Of a stretch of DNA of 64,000 bases, positions 52,255 to 60,427 are shown one piece after another. How positions within the stretch are numbered: position 1 is the first letter of the stretch; every line of letters starts with the position of its first letter. Location of the stretch: positions 186,001 to 250,000 of the forward strand of contig NZ_OBDO01000007.1 of assembly GCF_900215145.1 (NCBI RefSeq), given 5' to 3'. The DNA comes from Geodermatophilus sabuli. Its GTDB lineage: Bacteria; Actinomycetota; Actinomycetes; Mycobacteriales; Geodermatophilaceae. The notes beneath the pieces are model-generated. The model was given only the letters and a program-made list of their open reading frames with translations, made no database searches and had not been told where the DNA came from. The translations under genes and the position numbers were made by a program.

Positions 52255-54870
52255 GTGGCGGTGGCCGACGAGTTCAGCCGACCGACGCCGACGGCGCCGG
52301 AGTACGACCGGCAGCCGCCGCAGGACGTCGCCGCCGAGCAGTCGGTGCTCGGCGGGATGCTGCTGAGCAAGGACGCGATCGCCGACGTCGTCGAGGTGCT
52401 GGCCGGTCCGGACTTCTACCGCCCCGCGCACCAGGTGATCTTCGACTGCATCCTCGACCTGTACGGCCGCGGCGAGCCGGCCGACGCCATCACCGTCGCC
52501 GCCGAACTCAACCGCACCGACCAGCTGTCGAAGATGGGCGGCGCGGTCTACCTGCACACGCTCATCCAGGCCACGCCGACGGCCGCCAACGCCGGCTACT
52601 ACGCGGCGATCGTCGCCGAGCAGGCCGTGCTGCGCCGGCTGGTGGAGGCCGGCACCCGCGTCGTCCAGCTGGGCTACGGCGCCGCGGGCGGCAAGGGCGA
52701 CGTCGACGACATCGTCGACCGCGCCCAGCAGGAGATCTACGACGTCACCGAGAAGCGCATGAGCGAGGACTACTCGCGACTCGAGGACGTCCTGCAGCCG
52801 ACCATGGACGAGCTGGACGCCATCGCCTCCCGCGGCGGTACCGCGCGCGGCGTCCCCACCGGCATCCGCGACCTCGACGAGCTCACCAACGGCCTGCAGG
52901 CCGGCCAGATGGTCGTCATCGCGGCGCGTCCCGGTGTGGGCAAGGCCCTGGCCCTCGACACCCCGGTCGCCACGCCCACGGGCTGGACGACGATGGGCGA
53001 GATCCGCGTCGGCGAGCAGGTCATCGGCTCCGACGGCCAGCCCACCACGGTGGTGGCGGCGACCGATGTGATGACCGGGCGTCCCTGCTACGAGGTGCAC
53101 TTCTCCGACGGCTCGGTGATCGTCGCGGATGCGCAGCACCAGTGGCTCACCGACGACCGGGCGAGTCGCAGGTCCGCTCAGGCGGCCCGCACCGGCGACA
53201 ACCGCTACCGCAACCAGCGGACGTTCGCTGCTGTCCGGACGACGGAAGAGCTGGCCCGTAGCCTCCGCTGTGCCACCAAGGACGCCCGGCTCAACCACTC
53301 CGTCACGAACGCTGCTCCCCTGGAGCTGCCCGACGCGGACCTGCCCCTGCCGCCGTACGCGCTCGGCGTGTGGCTGGGCGACGGCACCTCCCGCGCGGCG
53401 CACTTCACGAGCAACGACCCGGAGATCGCCGTCTACATCGAGTCGGAGGGCCTGGTCGTCGAGCCCACCGGTGCCGACCGTCGCTACGCGCTCAAGCTCC
53501 CCGCGCGTCCCGGGGTGGCTGCCCGGCCGTGCCCGATGTGCGGCGAGGGGTTCGTGCCCCAGACGTCCCAGGTGCAGACGTGCGGCAAGACCTGCGGCGG
53601 GCGGCTGCGGGCCAGCGGGAGCGTCGGCCGGAAGGCGACGTGCCCCGACTGTGCTGGCCCGTCCTCCGGTCCGACCCAGTGCCAGGCGTGCCGCGACGAC
53701 CACGGCACCGTGCAGGGCCTCCTGCGCTCACTCGGGGTCTTCGGCGACAAGCACATCCCCCTGTCCTACCTGCGCGGCTCCGTGGCCCAGCGGCGGGCGT
53801 TGCTGGCGGGGCTCCTGGACACCGACGGCACGGTGACCCCGAGCGGCGCCGTGCAGTTCGGGGTCACCAGCCGCCGCCTGGCCGAGGACGCGCGGGAGCT
53901 GATCGCCGGCCTCGGCCACCGCGTGCGCCTGACCCGCAAGCGGGTGAAGGGGCGCACCGAGGAGTCGTCGACGTGCTACACGCTCACCTTCAGCACGGAC
54001 GACGAGGTCTTCCGGTTGGAGCGGAAGAAGCTGCTCCACAAGGAGCGGGGGTCGCGCACGTTCACGGCTCGGGGGGTCCGTTTCATCACTGACGTGCGGC
54101 CGATCGCCAGCGTGCCCGTCCGGTGCATCCAGGTCGACGCCGCGGACCACCTCTTCCTGGCCGGCCGCAGCTTCATCCCGACCCACAACTCGACCCTGGG
54201 TCTGGACATCGCCCGCTCGGCGACGGTCAAGCACCACCTGCCGGCGGTCATCTTCTCGCTGGAGATGAGCAAGCACGAGATCACCATGCGTCTGCTCTCG
54301 GCCGAGGCGAAGGTGCCGCTGCACCACATGCGTGCCGGCACGCTCTCGGACGAGGACTGGTCCAAGCTCGCCCGCCGCATGGGCGAGATCGCCGACGCCC
54401 CGCTCTACATCGACGACTCACCGAACATGACGATGATGGAGATCCGGGCCAAGGCACGGCGGCTCAAGCAGCGCAATGACCTCAAGCTCGTCGTCATCGA
54501 CTACCTCCAGCTGATGACGTCGGGCAAGCGGGTGGAGAGCCGCCAGCAGGAGGTCTCGGAGTTCTCCCGTGCGCTGAAGCTGCTGGCCAAGGAGCTCGAG
54601 GTCCCGGTCATCGCGATGAGCCAGCTGAACCGTGGGTCGGAGCAGCGTCAGGACAAGAAGCCGATGCTGTCGGACCTCCGCGAGTCCGGCTCGATCGAGC
54701 AGGACGCCGACATGGTGATGATGATCCACCGCGAGGACATGTACGAGAAGGAGAGCCCGCGGGCCGGGGAGGCCGACATCATGCTGGTCAAGCACCGCAA
54801 CGGCCCGACCGCGAACGTCACCGTCGCCTTCCAGGGCCACTACAGCCGCTTCGTGGACATGGCGAACTGA
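52255..54870 (+). CDS. dnaB: Replicative DNA helicase DnaB, interrupted by an intein
   Basis: 871 residues from GTG 52255 (GGAGGA 7 bases upstream); after splicing 456 residues, the usual DnaB length. The N-terminal domain opens QPPQDVAAEQSVLGGMLLS. The Walker A GVGK-STLGLD is split by the intein between Lys230 and Ser646. The C-terminal RecA-fold part has VIFSLEMSKHEI, LKLVVIDYLQLMTSG, IAMSQLNRGSEQR and LSDLRESGSIEQDAD. It unwinds the fork. Without splicing the ATP site is broken, so helicase activity depends on the intein. A LexA-type box and DnaA boxes lie upstream. Confidence 0.97.
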   Translation: MAVADEFSRPTPTAPEYDRQPPQDVAAEQSVLGGMLLSKDAIADVVEVLAGPDFYRPAHQVIFDCILDLYGRGEPADAITVAAELNRTDQLSKMGGAVYLHTLIQATPTAANAGYYAAIVAEQAVLRRLVEAGTRVVQLGYGAAGGKGDVDDIVDRAQQEIYDVTEKRMSEDYSRLEDVLQPTMDELDAIASRGGTARGVPTGIRDLDELTNGLQAGQMVVIAARPGVGKALALDTPVATPTGWTTMGEIRVGEQVIGSDGQPTTVVAATDVMTGRPCYEVHFSDGSVIVADAQHQWLTDDRASRRSAQAARTGDNRYRNQRTFAAVRTTEELARSLRCATKDARLNHSVTNAAPLELPDADLPLPPYALGVWLGDGTSRAAHFTSNDPEIAVYIESEGLVVEPTGADRRYALKLPARPGVAARPCPMCGEGFVPQTSQVQTCGKTCGGRLRASGSVGRKATCPDCAGPSSGPTQCQACRDDHGTVQGLLRSLGVFGDKHIPLSYLRGSVAQRRALLAGLLDTDGTVTPSGAVQFGVTSRRLAEDARELIAGLGHRVRLTRKRVKGRTEESSTCYTLTFSTDDEVFRLERKKLLHKERGSRTFTARGVRFITDVRPIASVPVRCIQVDAADHLFLAGRSFIPTHNSTLGLDIARSATVKHHLPAVIFSLEMSKHEITMRLLSAEAKVPLHHMRAGTLSDEDWSKLARRMGEIADAPLYIDDSPNMTMMEIRAKARRLKQRNDLKLVVIDYLQLMTSGKRVESRQQEVSEFSRALKLLAKELEVPVIAMSQLNRGSEQRQDKKPMLSDLRESGSIEQDADMVMMIHREDMYEKESPRAGEADIMLVKHRNGPTANVTVAFQGHYSRFVDMAN
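52945..54189 (+). mobile_element. DnaB class 3 intein with LAGLIDADG homing endonuclease and zinc-ribbon insert
   Basis: 415 residues inserted after the Walker A lysine. It starts with Ala (ALALDTPVATPTGW), not Cys or Ser, and ends PTHN before Ser, so it is a class 3 intein; the WCT triad is present: Trp67 (QHQW), Cys394 (VRCIQV) and Thr413 (PTHN). The endonuclease motifs are LGVWLGDG and LAGLLDTDG. Between them is a Cys-rich segment with CPMC, CGKTC, CPDC and CQAC, two candidate zinc ribbons. The same insertion site is used in mycobacterial DnaB inteins. Confidence 0.93.
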
Positions 54871-54890
54871 CGAAACCCCCCCAGGGACCA

Positions 54891-54927
54891 CGGGAGGCCC
54901 GGAGCGACCTGCTCTCCGGGCCTCCCG
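54891..54927 (+). terminator. Terminator of dnaB
   Basis: A 14-bp perfect stem (54891-54904 with 54914-54927), 9-base loop, follows the dnaB stop by 20 bases. The remaining 54928-55130 holds nothing I can support. Confidence 0.85.
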
Positions 54928-55130
54928 GCGTTCTCGGGAGGTGTCACGGAAGGGTCGGACCTGGCCCCAGGGCGCGCCGCCGGAGTGGTGGTCGGTCGAT
55001 CGGGGCCTCCGCCGGGGGTGATCGAGGACGTGGCGCCGTGCGCGCCCGTCCGGCCACGAGCAGCTGCCCCAGGTCGTGCTGGTTGGTGGTCAGGGTCGCC
55101 CCAGTCGAGCCAGTGGAGCCCGGCCCTGGG

Positions 55131-56795
55131 TCAGAAGGGCGGCGGATCGTCGTCGAGCTCGATGACGTCGGGCTGCCCGTGGTCGGGACTCCGACGGAGC
55201 CCCGGTGGTCGCGTGATCCGCGTGATGCCGCTGGGTGTGGTCACCGACAGGACGCCGTCGTCGGTCATCACGAAGCGCCAGCCGCGGGCGTGCGTCTTGA
55301 GCCGGTGATGCCGACGGCACAGGCAGCAGAGGTTCTCGCACGCGGTCTCGCCCCCGTCGGCATGCGCGGTGACGTGGTCGAGATCGGCCCAGCCTGCTCT
55401 GTTGTGGCACCCCGGATGTCGGCACGTGCGGTCGCGGGTTCTCACGAAGCGGTGCTGGGCCGGGGTGGGTTGGTAGCGATCGATCGGCGGCGGGCGATCC
55501 ACCACGGGGCACTGACATGTCTCACGTGAAACGTCGTGGGGAGCCGGGCCACGCATGGCCGTCGAGCGTGCGGGATCCGAGGGCGGGTGCACCGGACACC
55601 CGCGGCGGGCGGTCCGCTCGAGCTCGCGCCGGCTGACGGTGGCGCGGAGGGCGCCGGTGTCCGGGTCGACGAGTGCGATGTCCATGCTGCCCGCAGCCGG
55701 GGCCTGGAGCCCGCCGGGGCAGAGCGCATCGAGCTGCTCGAGCAGGGCGCGCAACTGGGCGGCAGTGATCGGCTGACCGTTCACCTCCGCCGGAGCCGAC
55801 CCACCGAGTCGGCCGTGCTGGGCCGCCGGGTCGGGGGACGGCGCAGAGCTCGAGCCGCCAACCGGGACGACGACGGTGAGGTGTGCGGTGAACGGCTCGC
55901 GGCTGGTGTCCCATGGCCGCAGCACCAGGTCGGACAGCACGGCGACGCGCAACTGGCCGAGGGGGCGCGGGTCACCGTCGGCCCTCGCCATCCGCGCGTA
56001 GCCGTCGATCGTCTCCTGCAGCGCGGTGACCAGCGGATGCGGCATGAAGGCCGTGAGCTCGCCCATCCCGTCACCCAGAGGGCGTGACCTGACGTCCGCG
56101 GCGCGCTCCGCCCGGGCCCGCCGCCGTTCTGCCGCGTCAGGGTGCAGGCCGAACAGCGCCCGCCGCGCCGCCGCCCGCAGGGCACGCACCGACAGGTCGC
56201 CGGCGGTCGGCAGCAGCGCCGCCTCCACCTGTGCGAGGACCGCCGGGTCGCTGTCCTGCGCCGGCTCCCCGAGCTCGGCGGCCAGGCCACGGGCGCGCGG
56301 CCAGTCCAGCTCCCCGTCGGCCAGTGCCGCCCAGGTGGCCGGGAGCTGGTGGAGCAGGGCGAACGCCTGACCGATGAGCGTGGTCGCCGCCGAGCGGGAG
56401 CAGTTGAGCACCAAGGCCAGCTCGTCGGCGAAGAACTCCGACGTCCCGACGAACTCGGGCCGGCCGTGCCCATCCGTCTCCTGCGGCGCAGCGGCACCGG
56501 GGTGGCCGCGCGGCACGTCGAGGCGGTCGGGCCGGCGGGACGCGAACTCGGCCACGAGCTCGGCCTTGTATGCGGCCAGCTGACCCTCGACCTGCACCAC
56601 CCGCTGCAGCTCCGCCGCGAGGTCGGCGTCGCAGCGCGAGCCCACCGGCAGCATCTCGCCCAGCCGGGCCGGGCGGGCGGTCGCCCCCGGCGGCACGAGC
56701 CCGGTGGGGTCGATCGCCGGCGGGGACGGATCGCCCGGCCACGGGCACAGGTCGGTGGCGGTCACCCCCACCCCGAACGCGCCGCCGTCGAACAC
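55131..56795 (-). CDS. DUF222 / HNH endonuclease-domain protein
   Basis: 554 residues from GTG 56795, 7 bases after a TAGCGT -10 (leaderless). The long N-terminal DUF222 part includes ELALVLNCSRSAATTLI and LALVDPDTG-type beta segments. The C terminus is an HNH domain: CRHPGCHNRAGWADLDHVTA, HADGGETACENLCCLCRRHH. Such proteins are present in dozens of copies in actinobacteria, scattered and variable; they are often mobile-associated, and their role is unclear. A near-perfect parS-like site (55519-55532) is inside. Confidence 0.88.
   Translation of the reverse strand: MFDGGAFGVGVTATDLCPWPGDPSPPAIDPTGLVPPGATARPARLGEMLPVGSRCDADLAAELQRVVQVEGQLAAYKAELVAEFASRRPDRLDVPRGHPGAAAPQETDGHGRPEFVGTSEFFADELALVLNCSRSAATTLIGQAFALLHQLPATWAALADGELDWPRARGLAAELGEPAQDSDPAVLAQVEAALLPTAGDLSVRALRAAARRALFGLHPDAAERRRARAERAADVRSRPLGDGMGELTAFMPHPLVTALQETIDGYARMARADGDPRPLGQLRVAVLSDLVLRPWDTSREPFTAHLTVVVPVGGSSSAPSPDPAAQHGRLGGSAPAEVNGQPITAAQLRALLEQLDALCPGGLQAPAAGSMDIALVDPDTGALRATVSRRELERTARRGCPVHPPSDPARSTAMRGPAPHDVSRETCQCPVVDRPPPIDRYQPTPAQHRFVRTRDRTCRHPGCHNRAGWADLDHVTAHADGGETACENLCCLCRRHHRLKTHARGWRFVMTDDGVLSVTTPSGITRITRPPGLRRSPDHGQPDVIELDDDPPPF
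55519..55532. promoter_or_regulatory. parS-like site GTCTCACGTGAAAC
   Basis: It differs from canonical parS (GTTTCACGTGAAAC) at one base. It lies in the DUF222/HNH coding region. Confidence 0.5.
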
Positions 56796-56802
56796 ATGGA
56801 CG

Positions 56803-56808
56803 ACGCTA
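56803..56808 (-). promoter_or_regulatory. -10 element TAGCGT, leaderless DUF222/HNH promoter
   Basis: On the minus strand TAGCGT is 7 bases before GTG 56795; no Shine-Dalgarno is present. Confidence 0.45.
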
Positions 56809-56960
56809 CGGCGAGGGTCTGACAGTTCCGCGCCTCTGACCAGCGGTTACTCGAAAGAGTCCTCGTCGGTCTCGGTCAGGGGCGGTCGGTGTGCCAGTGC
56901 CCCGGCCGACACCGCAGCGCGGTAGGGCCCGCTGTCGGTGGTCTGCGCCAGGCTGGGCAC

Positions 56961-57848
56961 ATGAGCGTCGACCTCTCCGCCGCCGCCGACTTCATGGCGG
57001 GCCATGCCCGGCTGCTCGACCGCCGGCGGTTCGAACGGCTCTTCACGGACGGGGACGGTGACGCCGTCCTCGTCGCCGTCGAGGCGTACCGCAACCCCGA
57101 CGGCGGCTACGGCTGGGGCCTGGAGCCCGACCTGCGCTCGCGCACCAGCCAGCCCGGCGGCGCACTGCACGCCTTCGAGGCCTTCGCCGACGCCGCTCCC
57201 GCGACGACCGAGCGGGCGCGGGCGCTGTGCGACTGGTGTGCCACGGTCGCGCTGCCCGACGGTGGGTTGCCGTTCGCCCTCGCGGTGCCCGACCCCGCCG
57301 GGTGCGCGCCGTTCTGGGCGTCCGCCGACGCCACGTCGTCCTCCCTGCAGATCACCGCGATCGTCGCCGCCGCGGCCCACCAGGTCGCCGAGCACGACCC
57401 CGCCGTCGCCGGGCACCCCTGGCTGGCGCGGGCGACGGGGTACTGCCTGGACGCCGTCCGGCAACTGGGTCCCGAACCGCACGCGCTGGAACTCGCCTTC
57501 GCCGTGCGGCTCCTCGACGCGGCACACGCCACCCACCCCGAGGCCGCCGAGCTGCTCGACCGCCTCGGGCAGCACGTCCCGGCCGACGGGCTCGTGCACG
57601 TGGCCGGCGGCGCCGAGGAGGAGTTCATGCGCGCGCTGGATTTCGCCCCCCACCCGGGGAGCCCCGCGCGTGCCCTGGTGACCGCGGAGGCGGTCGAGCG
57701 GGAGCTCGAGCGGCTGGCCGCCCAGCAGCAGGACGACGGCGGCTGGCGGGTCGACTTCGACAGCTACTCACCCGCGGCGGGTCTCGAGTGGCGCGGGCAC
57801 CGCACCGTCGAGGCGCTGGGCATCCTGCGCGCCAACGGCGTCCTCTGA
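56961..57848 (+). CDS. Unknown protein with alpha/alpha toroid (prenyltransferase/cyclase-like) repeats
   Basis: 295 residues from ATG 56961. Two segments look like the QW/toroid repeats of terpene cyclases and prenyltransferases: NPDGGYGWGLEPDL near residue 45 and QDDGGWRVDF near residue 260, with LPDGGLPFALAVP between. No DXDD catalytic motif is seen, so cyclase activity is not claimed. No signal peptide. It stands alone; a possible terminator stem (57901-57908 with 57924-57931) follows. It is common but uncharacterised in actinobacteria as far as I recall. Confidence 0.7.
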   Translation: MSVDLSAAADFMAGHARLLDRRRFERLFTDGDGDAVLVAVEAYRNPDGGYGWGLEPDLRSRTSQPGGALHAFEAFADAAPATTERARALCDWCATVALPDGGLPFALAVPDPAGCAPFWASADATSSSLQITAIVAAAAHQVAEHDPAVAGHPWLARATGYCLDAVRQLGPEPHALELAFAVRLLDAAHATHPEAAELLDRLGQHVPADGLVHVAGGAEEEFMRALDFAPHPGSPARALVTAEAVERELERLAAQQQDDGGWRVDFDSYSPAAGLEWRGHRTVEALGILRANGVL

Positions 57849-57867
57849 CGAGGACGGCGTCCTCCGG

Positions 57868-57909
57868 CCCGACGGCGCGGTCCCCGGGCCCGACGGCGCG
57901 GTCCCCGGG
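57868..57909 (+). repeat. Two exact tandem 21-bp units
   Basis: Units at 57868-57888 and 57889-57909 are identical and begin CCCGACGGCGCGG, just after the unknown toroid protein. Confidence 0.9.
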
Positions 57910-57934
57910 CCCTAGGTCGGGCACCGGGGACGCG

Positions 57935-57982
57935 GCGGTGGTGCGGTGGTGCGGTGGTGCGGTGGTGCGGCGGTGCGGTGGT
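57935..57982 (+). repeat. Octamer microsatellite (GCGGTGGT)x6
   Basis: Six 8-bp units, one with a single change (GCGGCGGT), end 7 bases before the desaturase stop codon (minus strand) at 57989. Confidence 0.9.
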
Positions 57983-57988
57983 ACGGGG

Positions 57989-59188
57989 TCAGGCGGCGGC
58001 CATCTCGGCCTGCAGGCGGCGACGCACCTTCGGCGACCCGGTGGCCATCGTGTAGAGCTTGCCCAGCTGCGACGGCAGGTTGCGCACCGTCGTCTGCTCC
58101 AGCCAGCCGTTCGGCAGCGAGAGCCGGAAGATCTTGTGCCAGGCCGACGCGACCTGCTTCGGCAGCGGCGCCGAGTGGTAGTTGAGCCCGTAGCGGTCGA
58201 ACAGGTCACGGACCTTCGGCGCGATCTCGGCGTACCGGTTGCTCGGCAGGTCCGGGAACAGGTGGTGCTCGATCTGGTGCGAGAGGTTCCCGGTCATGAC
58301 GTGCATGGCCTTGGACCCGGAGATGTTCGCCGAGCCCAGCATCTGGCGCAGGTACCACTCGCCGCGGGTCTCGCCGTCGATCGACTTCTTCTCGAAGGTC
58401 TCCACGCCCTCGGGGAAGTGCCCACAGAGGATCACCGAGTTCGACCACAGGTTGCGCACGATGTTGGCGACGACGTTTGCGGTGAGCGTGGAGACGAAGT
58501 TGGGCCCCGACAGCAGCGGGTGGATGACGTAGTCCTTGCGCACCTGGCGGCCGATCTTGCGCAGCACCGCCTTCGCGCGCGCCCGGAACTCCGGGTCCCC
58601 GGTCTGCTTCTTGGCGATCACCGCGCCCAGTTCCAGGTCGTAGGCGGCGATCCCGTACTCGAAGAAGCAGGCGTTGATGAAGCTCCACAGCGGCTGACCG
58701 AGGTGGAACGGCTGCCACTTCTGGTCCTCGTCGACGCGCATGATGCCGTAGCCGAGGTCGTTGTCCTTGCCGATCACGTTCGTGTACGTGTGGTGCAGCT
58801 CGTTGTGCGAGTGCTTCCACTGGTCGGCCGGGCTGGCCATGTCCCACTCCCACGTCGTGGAGTGGATCTTCGGGTCGCGCATCCAGTCCCACTGCCCGTG
58901 CAGGATGTTGTGCCCGATCTCCATGTTCTCGAGGATCTTGGCGACCGAGAGGCCGACCGTCCCCAGGATCCAGGCGGGCGGGAACCCGGAGGCCAGCAGC
59001 ACCGCGCGGCTGCCCAGCTCGACCTTGCGGTGGACGTCGATGACCTTCCGGATGTAGGCCGCGTCGGCCTCACCCCGGGTGTCGATGACCTCCTGGCGGA
59101 TCTCGTCGAGCTCCTTGCCGATGAGCTCGATGTCCTCGGCGGTGAGGTGGGCGATCGGGTTGTCGGGCTTCTTCTGCAGGACGGTCAT
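57989..59188 (-). CDS. Membrane acyl-CoA/acyl-lipid desaturase (DesA3-like)
   Basis: 399 residues with the three His boxes of membrane di-iron desaturases: GHNILHGQW, HSHNELHHTYTN and HQIEHHLFP. Hydrophobic helices lie between (ASGFPPAWILGTVGL and others). It should introduce a cis double bond, probably delta-9, into C16/C18 acyl-CoA and takes electrons from the reductase encoded upstream. In M. tuberculosis the pair is desA3-Rv3230c. GGAGGACC precedes the ATG. The 31-base spacing to the reductase gene implies one operon. Confidence 0.92.
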   Translation of the reverse strand: MTVLQKKPDNPIAHLTAEDIELIGKELDEIRQEVIDTRGEADAAYIRKVIDVHRKVELGSRAVLLASGFPPAWILGTVGLSVAKILENMEIGHNILHGQWDWMRDPKIHSTTWEWDMASPADQWKHSHNELHHTYTNVIGKDNDLGYGIMRVDEDQKWQPFHLGQPLWSFINACFFEYGIAAYDLELGAVIAKKQTGDPEFRARAKAVLRKIGRQVRKDYVIHPLLSGPNFVSTLTANVVANIVRNLWSNSVILCGHFPEGVETFEKKSIDGETRGEWYLRQMLGSANISGSKAMHVMTGNLSHQIEHHLFPDLPSNRYAEIAPKVRDLFDRYGLNYHSAPLPKQVASAWHKIFRLSLPNGWLEQTTVRNLPSQLGKLYTMATGSPKVRRRLQAEMAAA

Positions 59189-59219
59189 GAGGGGTCCTCC
59201 GTGGTCTCGGGGGCGGGGA

Positions 59220-60320
59220 TCAGTGGTCGATGTCGCAGGCGCCGGCGGCGGCGCTCACGCAGGTCTGGATGAGGACGCCGTCCCCGGGGGCGGCGGTGGT
59301 GACCTCGCCGTTGCGCAGGTCGCGGACCGCGCCCTCGCGCAGCGGGAGCACGCAGCCGAAGCAGATGCCCATCCGGCAGCCGCTGGGCATGAGGACGCCG
59401 GCCTCCTCGGCGGCGTCCAGGATCGGCGTCGCGCCGTCGGCCTCCAGCGTGGTCCCGGACCGGGCGAAGGAGACGGTGCCCCCCTCGCCGGCGACGACGA
59501 TCGCCGGGCGGAAGCGCTCGGTGAACAGCCGGTCGGTCAGGCCGGCCGCCGCCCAGTGCTCCTCCAGCGCCTCGAGCAGCCCGACGGGGCCGCAGGCCCA
59601 GGTGGCGCGCTCGGCGTGGTCGGGGACCAGCGCACAGATGGCGGCGGGGTCCAGCAGGCCGGCGGTCTCGGTGTGCTGCTCGACGAGCCGGATCCGGCCG
59701 GTGGCGGCCATCGCCCGCAGCTCGGCGCCGAAGACGACGTCCTCGGCGGTGGGTGCGGAGTGCACCAGGACGACGTCGGTGAGCTCGGGGTGGTTGCGCA
59801 GGATCCCCATCACCGGGGTGATCCCGGAGCCGGCGGTGACGAACAGCGCCTTGGCCGGGGCGGGCGTGGGCAGGACGAACTCCCCCGCGGCCTGGTCGAG
59901 CTGCACGATCGTGCCCGGCTCGGTGCGGTGCACCAGGTGGTTGCTGACCTTCCCGCCGGGGATCGCCTTGACCGTGATGCTGATGCAGCCGTCGGCGCGG
60001 GTCAGATAGGAGGTCAGCGAGTAGGCGCGCCACTGGCGGACGCCGTCGACGTCGACGCCGATGCGGATCCACTGCCCGGGCACGTGCGGCCGCCAGTCGG
60101 CCCCGGGGCGGATCACCAGGGTGGCGGCGTCGCGGGTCTCCCGGTGCACCGCCTCGACGCGCCCGCGGAGGGCGGCGCCGGAGCGCAGCGGGTTGACCAG
60201 GTCGAGGTAGTCGTCGGGCAGCAGTGGCGTCGTCACCAGCTCGGCGAGGCGCAGCGCCCGGTTGCGGAGGGCGGTGAGGGCCGGCCGGGCCGGGGAAGGG
60301 CGCGGGACGGTCGAGGTCAT
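59220..60320 (-). CDS. FAD/NAD(P)H-dependent 2Fe-2S reductase, electron donor for the desaturase
   Basis: 366 residues. An FAD-binding beta barrel (YSLTSYLTR), an NAD(P)-binding domain (ALFVTAGSGITPVMGILRNHPEL split) and a C-terminal plant-type ferredoxin domain with CRMGICFGC and a last Cys in TCVSAAAGAC. This is the three-domain oxygenase-reductase of the Rv3230c type that feeds electrons to the desaturase. The start ATG 60320 is close to a TATCAAT -10-like sequence (60325-60331). It is divergent from a PucR-type regulator. Confidence 0.92.
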   Translation of the reverse strand: MTSTVPRPSPARPALTALRNRALRLAELVTTPLLPDDYLDLVNPLRSGAALRGRVEAVHRETRDAATLVIRPGADWRPHVPGQWIRIGVDVDGVRQWRAYSLTSYLTRADGCISITVKAIPGGKVSNHLVHRTEPGTIVQLDQAAGEFVLPTPAPAKALFVTAGSGITPVMGILRNHPELTDVVLVHSAPTAEDVVFGAELRAMAATGRIRLVEQHTETAGLLDPAAICALVPDHAERATWACGPVGLLEALEEHWAAAGLTDRLFTERFRPAIVVAGEGGTVSFARSGTTLEADGATPILDAAEEAGVLMPSGCRMGICFGCVLPLREGAVRDLRNGEVTTAAPGDGVLIQTCVSAAAGACDIDH

Positions 60321-60384
60321 GCCATTGATACTTCCCAGCCTGGCGCGCAGACACCTGTGCCCTCGACGTGAACGTCGGGCCGGA

Positions 60385-60402
60385 TACTGTTCCCAGCGAA
60401 CA
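60385..60402 (+). promoter_or_regulatory. Promoter/operator: -10 TACTGT with palindrome TGTTC-N5-GAACA
   Basis: The -10 TACTGT (60385-60390) overlaps the perfect inverted repeat TGTTC (60388-60392) / GAACA (60398-60402), in the gap between the reductase and the PucR gene. A bound regulator would block this promoter. Confidence 0.5.
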
Positions 60403-60427
60403 AGACACGGGTGCCGGGGAGGTGGGC

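Noticed and set aside
52255..54870. dnaB as two genes or a pseudogene because of the broken Walker A
   Set aside because: The insert is in frame with all splice-junction residues and the WCT triad; it is an intein.
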